Shown piece after piece: positions 1-5,715 of a DNA stretch of 6,988 bases. Each line of letters opens with the position of its first letter. Position 1 is the first letter of the stretch. A program made the translations under genes and the position numbers. Under the pieces are notes generated by a model. That model was not told the DNA's origin. It saw only the letters and a list, made by a program, of their open reading frames with translations, and did not search any database. The stretch is from an uncultured Fidelibacterota bacterium (GTDB taxonomy: Bacteria > Fidelibacterota > Marinisomatia > Marinisomatales > UBA8229), in the NCBI GenBank assembly GCA_913054425.1, contig CAJXJG010000093.1, positions 1 through 6,988 on the forward strand. The letters run 5' to 3'.

Positions 1-2
1 GT

Positions 3-461
3 CCACTCACTTTTGAATTTGAAATACAGAATGGCGAATTCTGGGAGTTAGTCCCTGTCATTGCGAGCAAATCCGCCAGTTGGAGGAGGAGTGAAGCAAT
101 CTCATTATCTGGTCAAGACCAATATACCTTGAATCCAGAAATTGAGCAGTGGATTCTGAGAAAGTCCTCATCAACAATCCCAACTACCTTTGCACTGCAC
201 CCGGCTTATCCAAATCCATTCAACCCCACAACAACCATGAACTATGATCTGCCGGAACAATCCAAAGTCACGTTGACTATTTATGACCTCACCGGAAGAA
301 CGATCACACAGTTGGTAAATACAATCCAACAACCCGGCTTTAAATCAGTGCAATGGAATGCAACCGATATGTATGGCAAACCTGTAAGCGCTGGGATTTA
401 CCTTTATCAAATTCAAGCAGGTGAGTTCGTACAAACGAAAAAAATGGTTCTTTTAAAATAA
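3..461 (+). CDS. C-terminal part of a type IX secretion (T9SS) cargo protein, 5' partial
   Basis: The frame is open from base 3 to the TAA at 459-461 and has no start codon in the window, so this is the last 152 residues of a longer secreted protein. Residues ~64-152 form a T9SS type A sorting domain: YPNPFNP (69-75), YDLPE, the beta-strand segment LTIYDLTGR, then PVSAGIYLY (128-135), and the basic end QTKKMVLLK. In this family the domain directs the protein through the type IX outer-membrane translocon and is usually removed or linked to the surface. The passenger function cannot be told from the ~60 residues before it. Residues ~20-34 are encoded by a palindromic repeat-like element. A TTG at 129 could be mistaken for a start, but the frame continues upstream to the window edge and a sorting domain alone would be meaningless. 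The domain assignment is firm; the passenger is unknown. Confidence 0.9.
   Translation, partial: PLTFEFEIQNGEFWELVPVIASKSASWRRSEAISLSGQDQYTLNPEIEQWILRKSSSTIPTTFALHPAYPNPFNPTTTMNYDLPEQSKVTLTIYDLTGRTITQLVNTIQQPGFKSVQWNATDMYGKPVSAGIYLYQIQAGEFVQTKKMVLLK
57..103. repeat. Palindromic dispersed-repeat-like element inside a coding frame
   Basis: The element starts GTCATTGCGAG and ends GAAGCAATCTC. The outer arms ATTGC (60-64) and GCAAT (96-100) are complementary, and the inner arms TCCGCCA (72-78) and TGGAGGA (81-87) pair with one mismatch. From memory, elements with these two ends are scattered in many copies through numerous unrelated bacterial genomes, mostly between genes. Here it lies inside the open frame of the T9SS cargo gene and is translated as about 15 residues (roughly VIASKSASWRRSEAIS) in the linker before the sorting domain. 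Copy number in this genome cannot be seen from one window. Confidence 0.55.
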
Positions 462-470
462 AAAGACCTG

Positions 471-510
471 ACCATCGTAATCCGCTGTTTTGCGGATGAA
501 GATGGATGGT
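471..510 (+). other. Stem-loop downstream of the T9SS cargo gene
   Basis: Outer arms ACCATC (471-476) and GATGGT (505-510) enclose an inner hairpin TCCGC (481-485) / GCGGA (492-496) with a 6-base loop. It starts 9 bases after the stop codon. It has no T-tract, so it is not a terminator alone. It may protect the 3' end of the mRNA or be a degenerate palindromic repeat. Function is inferred only from position. Confidence 0.4.
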
Positions 511-561
511 GCTGTTGAAATAGTTATAAATTTCCTTCCAAAAAAAGTATGTCTTAAACAA

Positions 562-594
562 ACAAAGCCCCCATTTCGGGGGCTTTGTCTTTTC
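562..594 (+). terminator. Strong rho-independent terminator
   Basis: An 11-bp perfect stem, ACAAAGCCCCC (562-572) with GGGGGCTTTGT (578-588), closes a 5-base loop ATTTC and is followed by CTTTTC. It lies 100 bp after the stop of the T9SS cargo gene and is the expected end of that transcript. The opposite side is only moderately T-rich, so termination of minus-strand transcripts is possible but weaker. Confidence 0.88.
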
Positions 595-641
595 AGTATG
601 TTCGCCAACCTCCAATGAAGTCAACAGAGCATTTTGTTAAG

Positions 642-666
642 ATGCTGATCCTTTGGAGGTCAGCAT
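642..666 (+). other. Hairpin in the region before the AlkB-family gene
   Basis: ATGCTGA (642-648) pairs with TCAGCAT (660-666), and inside it TCC (649-651) pairs with GGA (655-657), giving a nearly continuous 10-bp stem with a 2-base bulge and a TTT loop. No T-tract follows it, so termination is unlikely. It could be a leader structure or a protein site if transcription of the downstream gene starts before it. Role unknown. Confidence 0.35.
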
Positions 667-788
667 TCTACTAAAATTAGTCAACTGATCACCTCCTTTC
701 AGTTTATTAATTACAAGAACTTCTTAACCAAACTTACCCTGAATAAAAATATGAGGTCAAGACTATATTTTCATCAGAAGGTGTACAT

Positions 789-810
789 TGATTAATCATT
801 GATAAAATCA
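789..810. promoter_or_regulatory. Two abutting TGAT/ATCA palindromes, possible operator
   Basis: TGATTAATCA (789-798) is a perfect 10-bp palindrome. One base later TGATAAAATCA (800-810) is a second one with a 3-base centre. ATTGAT is also repeated directly with an 11-base period (787-792 and 798-803), so successive half-sites fall about one helical turn apart, a common layout for tandem dimer binding. The sites lie 38-60 bases before the start of the AlkB-family gene. The half-sites resemble those of FNR/CRP-family regulators (TTGAT/ATCAA), but the spacing differs from the classical 4-base centre. AT-rich DNA yields such palindromes by chance fairly often. Confidence 0.3.
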
Positions 811-848
811 GACTCCTGTTGTAATTTTATCCGGAATAATTTTAACCA

Positions 849-1940
849 ATGTACCACTATCTGAAATATTATACTACCCCTCCATTGACCCCCATTTTCA
901 TTGTAAGCATCCTGTTGGGCGGGAACTGGATGTGGCTGGGAATTGGAATTCTGGTAACCATTTTTATAATTGGAGATGCCATTTTAGGAGAAGACACAGC
1001 CCAACCAGATTATAAACACGCCTGGATAATTGAAGTACCACTTCACTTGGCTTTACCTATGCTCACGATCTTATTAGTCGCATTTGCCTGGTCTGCTGGT
1101 TCCGGCAGTCTCGATTTGTTTGGAATTGGAACCACACTGGGGAATCTATTTCCCTACGATTTTCTTGTTGTTCGCAGCGAGAACACTTTATTCCATTATC
1201 TTGGGGGAATCATCAGTGTTGGATTCCTCATAGCAGGATATGGTACTAACGTTGCTCATGAGCTTGTACACCGTGTCAATAATAAAATGTCAATGCTGGA
1301 AGGCCGATGGCTGCTATCCACCAGTTGTAATCCGGATTTTGCAATAGAACATGTGTTTGGACATCATTCAACTGTAGGTACGAAGGAAGATCCTGCCACT
1401 GCAAAAAGGGGCGATAATGTGTATTTCTTTTTTCTCCGCTCTACTGTTTTAGGACATATCAGTGCCTGGAAAATAGAGTTGAACAGAATCCGCAAAAAGA
1501 ATATCAGCATTTTTTCAATTCGGAATAGAATGATTACCGGTTACCTCATGAGTTTTGTCTGGATATTTTTGTTTTACCACGCGGGAGGGCTGACAGGATT
1601 GGTACTATTTTTCAGTCAGGCGATTTTAGCTAAGTTCATTCTTGAAATTATTAATTACATGGAACATTACGGGTTATCCAGGCAAGTGGGATCGCCAATA
1701 AAACCTGAGCATTCCTGGAATACAAACAAGCGCATCAGCAGCATTTTTCTTTTTTCTCTTACACGGCATTCTGCTCATCACGAAAAGCCAAAAGATACAT
1801 TCTGGATTCTCGATCCTAATCTCCCTGCTCCTGATTTGCCCTATGGATACTTGACCAATTTATTCCTTTGTCTTGTGCCTCCGCTTTGGTTCAAAGTTAT
1901 GAGTCCAAAATTGAAAGATTGGGATTTGAATTACAGATAA
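849..1940 (+). CDS. alkB: AlkB-family integral-membrane di-iron alkane hydroxylase (alkane 1-monooxygenase-like)
   Basis: This is a 363-residue inner-membrane protein of the AlkB branch of membrane fatty-acid hydroxylases/desaturases. Family members insert oxygen at the terminal carbon of alkanes or alkyl chains, using O2 and electrons from rubredoxin. All signature motifs are present: HELVH at 137-141, EHVFGHH at 167-173 followed by the family-like VGTKEDPA, NYMEHYG at 269-275, and RHSAHH at 306-311. Together they supply the nine histidines expected to bind two irons (137, 141, 168, 172, 173, 273, 307, 310, 311). Hydrophobic spans lie near residues 12-45, 64-82, 115-133, 228-265 and 335-350. 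The length is slightly below the ~400 residues of the Pseudomonas enzyme. The ATG at 849 is the first in frame that leaves the whole family domain, although no clear Shine-Dalgarno site precedes it. No rubredoxin or reductase gene is nearby. Substrate is not deducible: medium or long alkanes are the family default, but a lipid or terpenoid chain is possible. Confidence 0.9.
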   Translation: MYHYLKYYTTPPLTPIFIVSILLGGNWMWLGIGILVTIFIIGDAILGEDTAQPDYKHAWIIEVPLHLALPMLTILLVAFAWSAGSGSLDLFGIGTTLGNLFPYDFLVVRSENTLFHYLGGIISVGFLIAGYGTNVAHELVHRVNNKMSMLEGRWLLSTSCNPDFAIEHVFGHHSTVGTKEDPATAKRGDNVYFFFLRSTVLGHISAWKIELNRIRKKNISIFSIRNRMITGYLMSFVWIFLFYHAGGLTGLVLFFSQAILAKFILEIINYMEHYGLSRQVGSPIKPEHSWNTNKRISSIFLFSLTRHSAHHEKPKDTFWILDPNLPAPDLPYGYLTNLFLCLVPPLWFKVMSPKLKDWDLNYR

Positions 1941-2000
1941 TATTTTTATCTGAGAAAACAACTCTCCCCAAACAATACTCCTGCAAAACCTATTGAAAAC

Positions 2001-2762
2001 ATGATAAAAAATATTATTCTACTTTTTGCAATTTCAATTCTTTACCCGCAAGTAAATATTGAATCAATGCGTTCGGACAAATCCAAAGATGGATCCTGGC
2101 ATAAAATTGGATTCAATTTTGGGTTTGTATCCGGAAGAAAATCTGAGGTAATGAACTTAAATGGGGCCTATCGCTTTGATTATAAAAAATCAAATGGTTA
2201 TTCGGGGTTTCTTGTTTCTGAGTACAACAAGGAGTATGAAAAAGAAGATGGTGGAACAATAAATATTTTTACCTACAAAGGGTTCGGTCATCTTCGTTTA
2301 ACAAAAACTATTTTGGAACACATGAGTTTTGAAATATTTATCCAAAAGGAATTCAATGATTATATCTATCTGAAAGACAGGCTTTTATTTGGCGGTGGAC
2401 TGCGGTTTACAAAAAAACCAAATGAAAAGATGGTATTCTATTTGGGAAGTGGAATCATGTATGAAAGAGAATTATATTCGGAAAGCGAGAATGAGAATCC
2501 TAAAAAATTTAAATCCACCAGTTACCTAAATCATACCTTCTATATCGGCGAAAATTCTTCAATGGTAAATATTGTATATTTTCAGTGGGATGTAAATGAT
2601 TTCGGCACCCGCAGAATTCTATGGGACGGTATTCTGGAATTTCCATTTTCCCAGGCATTCTCGTTCACTATGAAAATTAATTACAGATATGATTTAAGTC
2701 CGATCACTCCCGATGGAGATAATTATTTTACTATCTCCAATGGAATAATTTTGAATCTTTAA
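2001..2762 (+). CDS. DUF481-type outer-membrane beta-barrel protein
   Basis: A 253-residue exported protein. Residues 1-16 are a short signal peptide (two-residue basic start MIK, then a hydrophobic run), with Q17 probably the first mature residue. The rest is alternating polar/aromatic beta-strands typical of a small outer-membrane barrel. The order of features matches DUF481 (YdiY-like) proteins as I know them from Bacteroidetes: an N-terminal VNIESMRSD stretch, FGHLRL (95-100), a RLLFGGGLRF strand (127-136), YLGSGIMYERE (147-157), and a C-terminal NYRYD (227-231) with final strand ISNGIILNL. The molecular role of DUF481 is poorly defined; the E. coli member is called salt-induced. It starts 60 bp after the AlkB-family stop on the same strand with no terminator between, so co-transcription is plausible. 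A part in taking up or tolerating hydrophobic substrates would be inference from position only. Confidence 0.75.
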   Translation: MIKNIILLFAISILYPQVNIESMRSDKSKDGSWHKIGFNFGFVSGRKSEVMNLNGAYRFDYKKSNGYSGFLVSEYNKEYEKEDGGTINIFTYKGFGHLRLTKTILEHMSFEIFIQKEFNDYIYLKDRLLFGGGLRFTKKPNEKMVFYLGSGIMYERELYSESENENPKKFKSTSYLNHTFYIGENSSMVNIVYFQWDVNDFGTRRILWDGILEFPFSQAFSFTMKINYRYDLSPITPDGDNYFTISNGIILNL

Positions 2763-2858
2763 TTTTTTGAATTCTTATTGATTATTTTATCAAAAAATGA
2801 TGATTTTCAATCGGTCGGGACGAAATTATGATATTTAAACATAGGTAAATTGATCATA

Positions 2859-2883
2859 ATTAAATTCTGTGTTAGAATTAAAT
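2859..2883. promoter_or_regulatory. 25-bp near-perfect palindrome upstream of the MORN-variant gene
   Basis: AATTCT (2863-2868) and AGAATT (2874-2879) flank a 5-base centre GTGTT. After one A-A mismatch the symmetry continues with ATT (2859-2861) and AAT (2881-2883). It ends 110 bases before the chosen start of the large repeat protein. It could be an operator or an RNA hairpin. The spacer is very AT-rich, so chance symmetry is possible. Confidence 0.28.
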
Positions 2884-2980
2884 GCACAAAGTATATTTAG
2901 GTTGCAATTGAGAGAGAAATACTGCTGATTAAATTGTGGGTAAAAAAATTGAAGGGTCTATTATATTAAAAAAATATATA

Positions 2981-2986
2981 AAGAGG
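2981..2986 (+). promoter_or_regulatory. Ribosome binding site that fixes the MORN-variant start
   Basis: AAGAGG lies 6 bases before the ATG at 2993. This purine-rich site favours that ATG over the in-frame GTG at 2936, which has no comparable site and would put 19 charged residues before an otherwise textbook signal peptide. Confidence 0.6.
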
Positions 2987-2992
2987 TTTGCA

Positions 2993-5641
2993 ATGAATAA
3001 AAGAATCGTAACCTTATTATCACTAAGTCTATTTACCGCCTCCCTGTTTTCACAGGTTAAATGGAAAGAAACATATTACTTAGACTATTTAGATACTCTA
3101 GGTGGTTTAGTATATACATCAAGGACAGAAAATCCCTACACCGGAAAGGTGATAGATCTTTATGATAATAAAAATAAAAAGATGGAAGGAACCTATAAAG
3201 ATGGATGGATGGATGGAATGTGGACTTATTATTACCCGGACGGTGTTATAAAAGCACAAGGACGGTTCCTCGAAGGTGACGGAGGCAACATTCATAAAAT
3301 ATCCGACATTCCCCAAAACGGGAGAAACGGAGAATGGATAATTAATTATCCCAACGGAAATGTGAATGGAAAATATGAATACATAAATGGGAAATTTGAT
3401 CAGGACAAACTGGAATGGTATTATAACGGAAATAAAAAAATAGAAATGCATTATGCGAACGGCATTCCTGATGGACCTCGGCTGGAATGGCATGAAAACG
3501 GACAAAAGAAACTTGTTTATTTTTATGTAAACGGGAAAAAGGACGGAGAATGGATCGCCTGGCATAAAAATGGTAAGAAGAAACATCAATTTTTTTATGA
3601 TAGAGGTAAAATTTTCCATACCTGGACAGTATGGTGGCTGAATGGAAATAAAAAAACCGAAGGAAATTTTAAGGGCGGGCGGAAGAATGGTCAGTTTACT
3701 TTTTGGTATGAAAATGGACAGAAGAGAATGGAAGGCGTGTACCGCAATGATAAAATATTAGGATTGTGGACTTATTACAATGAGGATGGAAGCGTAAGAA
3801 AAAAATTAAATCCTTACACAGGTAATGTGTATGCGGACTTTTATGATAATGGAAATAAAAAATTAGAGGGTTCATATAAAAACGGATTAATGAATGGGAT
3901 GTGGACTTATTATTATCCTGACGGTGTTGTAAATGCAAAAGGACGGTTCTTTAGAGGTGACGGAGGCAATGTTCATGAAACATCCGGCATACCCCAAAAT
4001 GGGAGATACGGGGAATGGACTATTTACTACCCCAGCGGAAATGTGAACGGAAAATATGAATACATAAATGGGAAATTTGATCAGGACAGGCTGGAATGGT
4101 ACGATAACGGCAATAAGAAAATAGAGATGTATTATGCGAGCGGCATTCCTGCTGGACGTCGGTTGGAATGGTATGAAAACGGACAAAAGAAACTTGATTA
4201 TTTATATGAAGACGGAGGAAAAGACGGGAACTGGATCGTCTGGTATGAAAACGGACAAAAAAAACATCATTATTTCTATGTGAAAGGGAAAAAATATCAT
4301 ACATGGACAGTCTGGTGGGCCAACGGTAATACGAAAATTGAAGGGAATTTTAAGAAGAGCGTAAAGGACGGTCAGTTTACTCTCTGGTATGAAAACGGGC
4401 AAAAGAAACTCGATTGTTTTTTCGCAGATGGGGTAAAAGACGGAGACTGGATCGCCTGGCACAACAATGGTCAGAAGAAACGTCATTATTTCCACGATGC
4501 AGGGGAAAAAGACCAAACCTGGACAGTCTGGTGGGCCAGCGGGAATACGAAAATTGAAGGGAATTTTAAGGGAGGTCTAAAGGATGGTCCGTTTACCTTT
4601 TGGTTTGAAAATGGACAGAAAAGGTGGGCAGGAACATACAAGAATGGTAAACAAGATGGAATGTGGACCCGGTGGGATGAGAACAAACAGAAGGCATGGA
4701 AAAGACTGTACAAAAATGGGAAACTTGTTGATGAATGGAGTTTTCTTTATTCCTACTATGACAATGGAAATACTGAAACAGAAGGTTCATATCAGGATGG
4801 GTTGATGGATGGGATGTGGACTTATTATTATCCTGACGGTGTTGTAAATGCAAAAGGACGGTTCTTTAGAGGTGACGGAGGCAATGTTCATGAAACATCC
4901 GGCATACCCCAAAATGGGAGATACGGGGAATGGACTATTTACTACCCCAGCGGAAATGTGAACGGAAAATATGAATACATAAATGGGAAATTTGATCAGG
5001 ACAGGCTGGAATGGTACGATAACGGCAATAAGAAAATAGAGATGTATTATGCGAGCGGCATTCCTGCTGGACGTCGGTTGGAATGGTATGAAAACGGACA
5101 AAAGAAACTTGATTATTTATATGAAGACGGAGGAAAAGACGGGAACTGGATCGTCTGGTATGAAAACGGACAAAAAAAACATCATTATTTCTATGTGAAA
5201 GGGAAAAAATATCATACATGGACAGTCTGGTGGGCCAACGGTAATACGAAAATTGAAGGGAATTTTAAGAAGAGCGTAAAGGACGGTCAGTTTACTCTCT
5301 GGTATGAAAACGGGCAAAAGAAACTCGATTGTTTTTTCGCAGATGGGGTAAAAGACGGAGACTGGATCGCCTGGCACAACAATGGTCAGAAGAAACGTCA
5401 TTATTTCCACGATGCAGGGGAAAAAGACCAAACCTGGACAGTCTGGTGGGCCAGCGGGAATACGAAAATTGAAGGGAATTTTAAGGGAGGTCTAAAGGAT
5501 GGTCCGTTTACCTTTTGGTTTGAAAATGGACAGAAAAAGTTAGAAGGAATTTGCCGTAATGATAAATTACTCGGAGAGTGGACTTTTTACAATAAAGATG
5601 GAAGCATAGAAAAAATTAAAAATTATAATAGATCAAAATAA
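2993..5641 (+). CDS. Giant secreted MORN-variant (YwqK-like) repeat protein, 882 residues
   Basis: Residues 1-20 are a signal peptide (MNKRIV, then a Leu/Ser/Phe-rich core ending SLFS) and Q21 is the likely mature start, so the protein is exported. Nearly everything after residue ~55 is built from over thirty units of about 22-25 residues. Their pattern is tyrosine/tryptophan-rich: W-x-x-W/Y-Y-x-N-G-x-K-K, then x-E-G-x-Y/F-x-x-G-x-x-D-G, matching MORN_2/YwqK-type repeats (COG2849). Units are grouped into three long blocks: A (residues ~47-272), B (~301-605) and C (~606 to the end). B and C share a 243-residue stretch that is identical. YwqK proteins are often labelled antitoxins, but an exported protein with no toxin beside it does not fit that; a surface or periplasmic scaffold or binding role is more likely. 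There is no T9SS sorting domain at the C-terminus. The start is the ATG at 2993 with AAGAGG upstream; a GTG at 2936 is the alternative (901 residues). Function is unknown. Confidence 0.85.
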   Translation: MNKRIVTLLSLSLFTASLFSQVKWKETYYLDYLDTLGGLVYTSRTENPYTGKVIDLYDNKNKKMEGTYKDGWMDGMWTYYYPDGVIKAQGRFLEGDGGNIHKISDIPQNGRNGEWIINYPNGNVNGKYEYINGKFDQDKLEWYYNGNKKIEMHYANGIPDGPRLEWHENGQKKLVYFYVNGKKDGEWIAWHKNGKKKHQFFYDRGKIFHTWTVWWLNGNKKTEGNFKGGRKNGQFTFWYENGQKRMEGVYRNDKILGLWTYYNEDGSVRKKLNPYTGNVYADFYDNGNKKLEGSYKNGLMNGMWTYYYPDGVVNAKGRFFRGDGGNVHETSGIPQNGRYGEWTIYYPSGNVNGKYEYINGKFDQDRLEWYDNGNKKIEMYYASGIPAGRRLEWYENGQKKLDYLYEDGGKDGNWIVWYENGQKKHHYFYVKGKKYHTWTVWWANGNTKIEGNFKKSVKDGQFTLWYENGQKKLDCFFADGVKDGDWIAWHNNGQKKRHYFHDAGEKDQTWTVWWASGNTKIEGNFKGGLKDGPFTFWFENGQKRWAGTYKNGKQDGMWTRWDENKQKAWKRLYKNGKLVDEWSFLYSYYDNGNTETEGSYQDGLMDGMWTYYYPDGVVNAKGRFFRGDGGNVHETSGIPQNGRYGEWTIYYPSGNVNGKYEYINGKFDQDRLEWYDNGNKKIEMYYASGIPAGRRLEWYENGQKKLDYLYEDGGKDGNWIVWYENGQKKHHYFYVKGKKYHTWTVWWANGNTKIEGNFKKSVKDGQFTLWYENGQKKLDCFFADGVKDGDWIAWHNNGQKKRHYFHDAGEKDQTWTVWWASGNTKIEGNFKGGLKDGPFTFWFENGQKKLEGICRNDKLLGEWTFYNKDGSIEKIKNYNRSK
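3131..3808 (+). repeat. Block A: diverged first copy of the long intragenic repeat
   Basis: The block runs from the NPYTGK codons at 3131 to just before the matching NPYTGN codons at 3809. Its inner part aligns with block B at an offset of 681 bp (for example GMWTYYYPDG and the KYEYINGKFDQD segment), but with many substitutions. It carries only one copy of the 72-residue sub-repeat (3506-3721), where B and C carry two. It is therefore the older, shorter version of the unit. Confidence 0.8.
3894..4622 (+). repeat. Block B: first copy of a 729-bp perfect direct repeat
   Basis: Bases 3894-4622 match 4809-5537 at every position I compared by eye, at a constant offset of 915 bp (305 codons). On the left the copies part at 3893/4808 (A versus G), with clear but diverged similarity for another ~50 bp outward. 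On the right they part at 4623/5538. The absence of even silent differences over 243 codons points to a recent duplication or gene conversion. Confidence 0.93.
4187..4618 (+). repeat. Tandem pair of 72-residue sub-repeats inside block B
   Basis: Two adjacent 216-bp units, 4187-4402 and 4403-4618, encode related 72-residue segments. Each begins KKLD and contains HTWTVWW or QTWTVWW, then GNTKIEGNF, and ends ENGQ. They differ at about a third or fewer of their residues, so this duplication is older than the B/C duplication. Each unit comprises three MORN-like repeats. Block A has a single equivalent at 3506-3721. Confidence 0.85.
4809..5537 (+). repeat. Block C: second copy of the 729-bp perfect direct repeat
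   Basis: This is the partner of 3894-4622. The 186 bp between the copies (4623-4808) encode a tail that is not repeated after block C. After 5537 the sequence instead continues into a tail resembling the end of block A (E-G, then R-N-D-K, L-G, W-T, Y-N, D-G-S). The reading frame is kept because the 915-bp offset is a multiple of three. Confidence 0.93.
5102..5533 (+). repeat. Tandem pair of 72-residue sub-repeats inside block C
   Basis: Units 5102-5317 and 5318-5533 are the exact counterparts of 4187-4402 and 4403-4618. They were copied together with the 729-bp block. Confidence 0.85.
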
Positions 5642-5649
5642 ACAAATTG

Positions 5650-5715
5650 CCTGGGTAAATAATCATAAATATTTACAGGAAATAAGATATTGTATAATTG
5701 ATTTATTTTACCCTG
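5650..5715. other. Imperfect inverted repeats between convergent genes
   Basis: GGGTAAATAATCA (5653-5665) is complementary, apart from two extra bases, to TGATTTATTTTACCC (5699-5713). A smaller alternative hairpin pairs CCT-GTAAAT (5650-5652, 5655-5660) with ATTTAC-AGG (5671-5679). These lie just after the MORN-variant stop and are followed by short T runs, so they may end transcription there. No classical GC-rich terminator is present in the 245-bp gap to the hydrolase stop, so this is a weak call. Confidence 0.3.

Larger units (their letters stand above)
462..848. other. Gene-free intergenic region
   Basis: This 387-bp stretch separates the T9SS cargo gene from the alkane hydroxylase-like gene. 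I find no credible coding sequence on either strand. It contains a stem-loop right after the stop codon (471-510), a strong intrinsic terminator (562-594), a second hairpin (642-666), and two abutting palindromes (789-810) close to the next start. The AlkB-family gene therefore very likely has its own promoter in the second half, although no convincing -35/-10 pair stands out. Confidence 0.7.

Noticed and set aside
129..461. Stand-alone 110-residue gene starting at TTG 129
   Set aside because: The same frame is open upstream to base 3 and a sorting domain is always the end of a larger protein; the start is outside the window.
340..624. Minus-strand open frame of 94 codons
   Set aside because: It overlaps the T9SS sorting-domain gene and runs through the strong terminator; its composition is unlike a protein gene.
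615..674. Possible 19-residue small protein starting at ATG 615
   Set aside because: No ribosome site, overlaps a hairpin, and nothing distinguishes it from a chance frame.
2936..2992. GTG 2936 as the start of the MORN-variant gene
   Set aside because: It would place 19 lysine-rich residues before a normal signal peptide, and the good AAGAGG site precedes the ATG at 2993 instead.
3200..3217. GATG tetranucleotide run (four units) as a phase-variation switch
   Set aside because: Four units is short for slippage and the run encodes the ordinary repeat pattern K-D-G-W-M-D-G; no sign of an alternative frame being used.
4584..4805. Plus-strand 73-codon frame inside the repeat gene
   Set aside because: Out-of-frame shadow of the MORN-variant coding sequence.
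3119..5431. Many long minus-strand open frames opposite the repeat gene
   Set aside because: They mirror the repeat periodicity, recur identically at the 915-bp offset, and encode His/Phe/Ser-rich nonsense; they are shadows of the biased plus-strand codons.
3131..5641. CRISPR array or transposon as the cause of the repeats
   Set aside because: Repeats are in-frame coding units with no spacer structure, no transposase and no terminal inverted repeats or target duplications.
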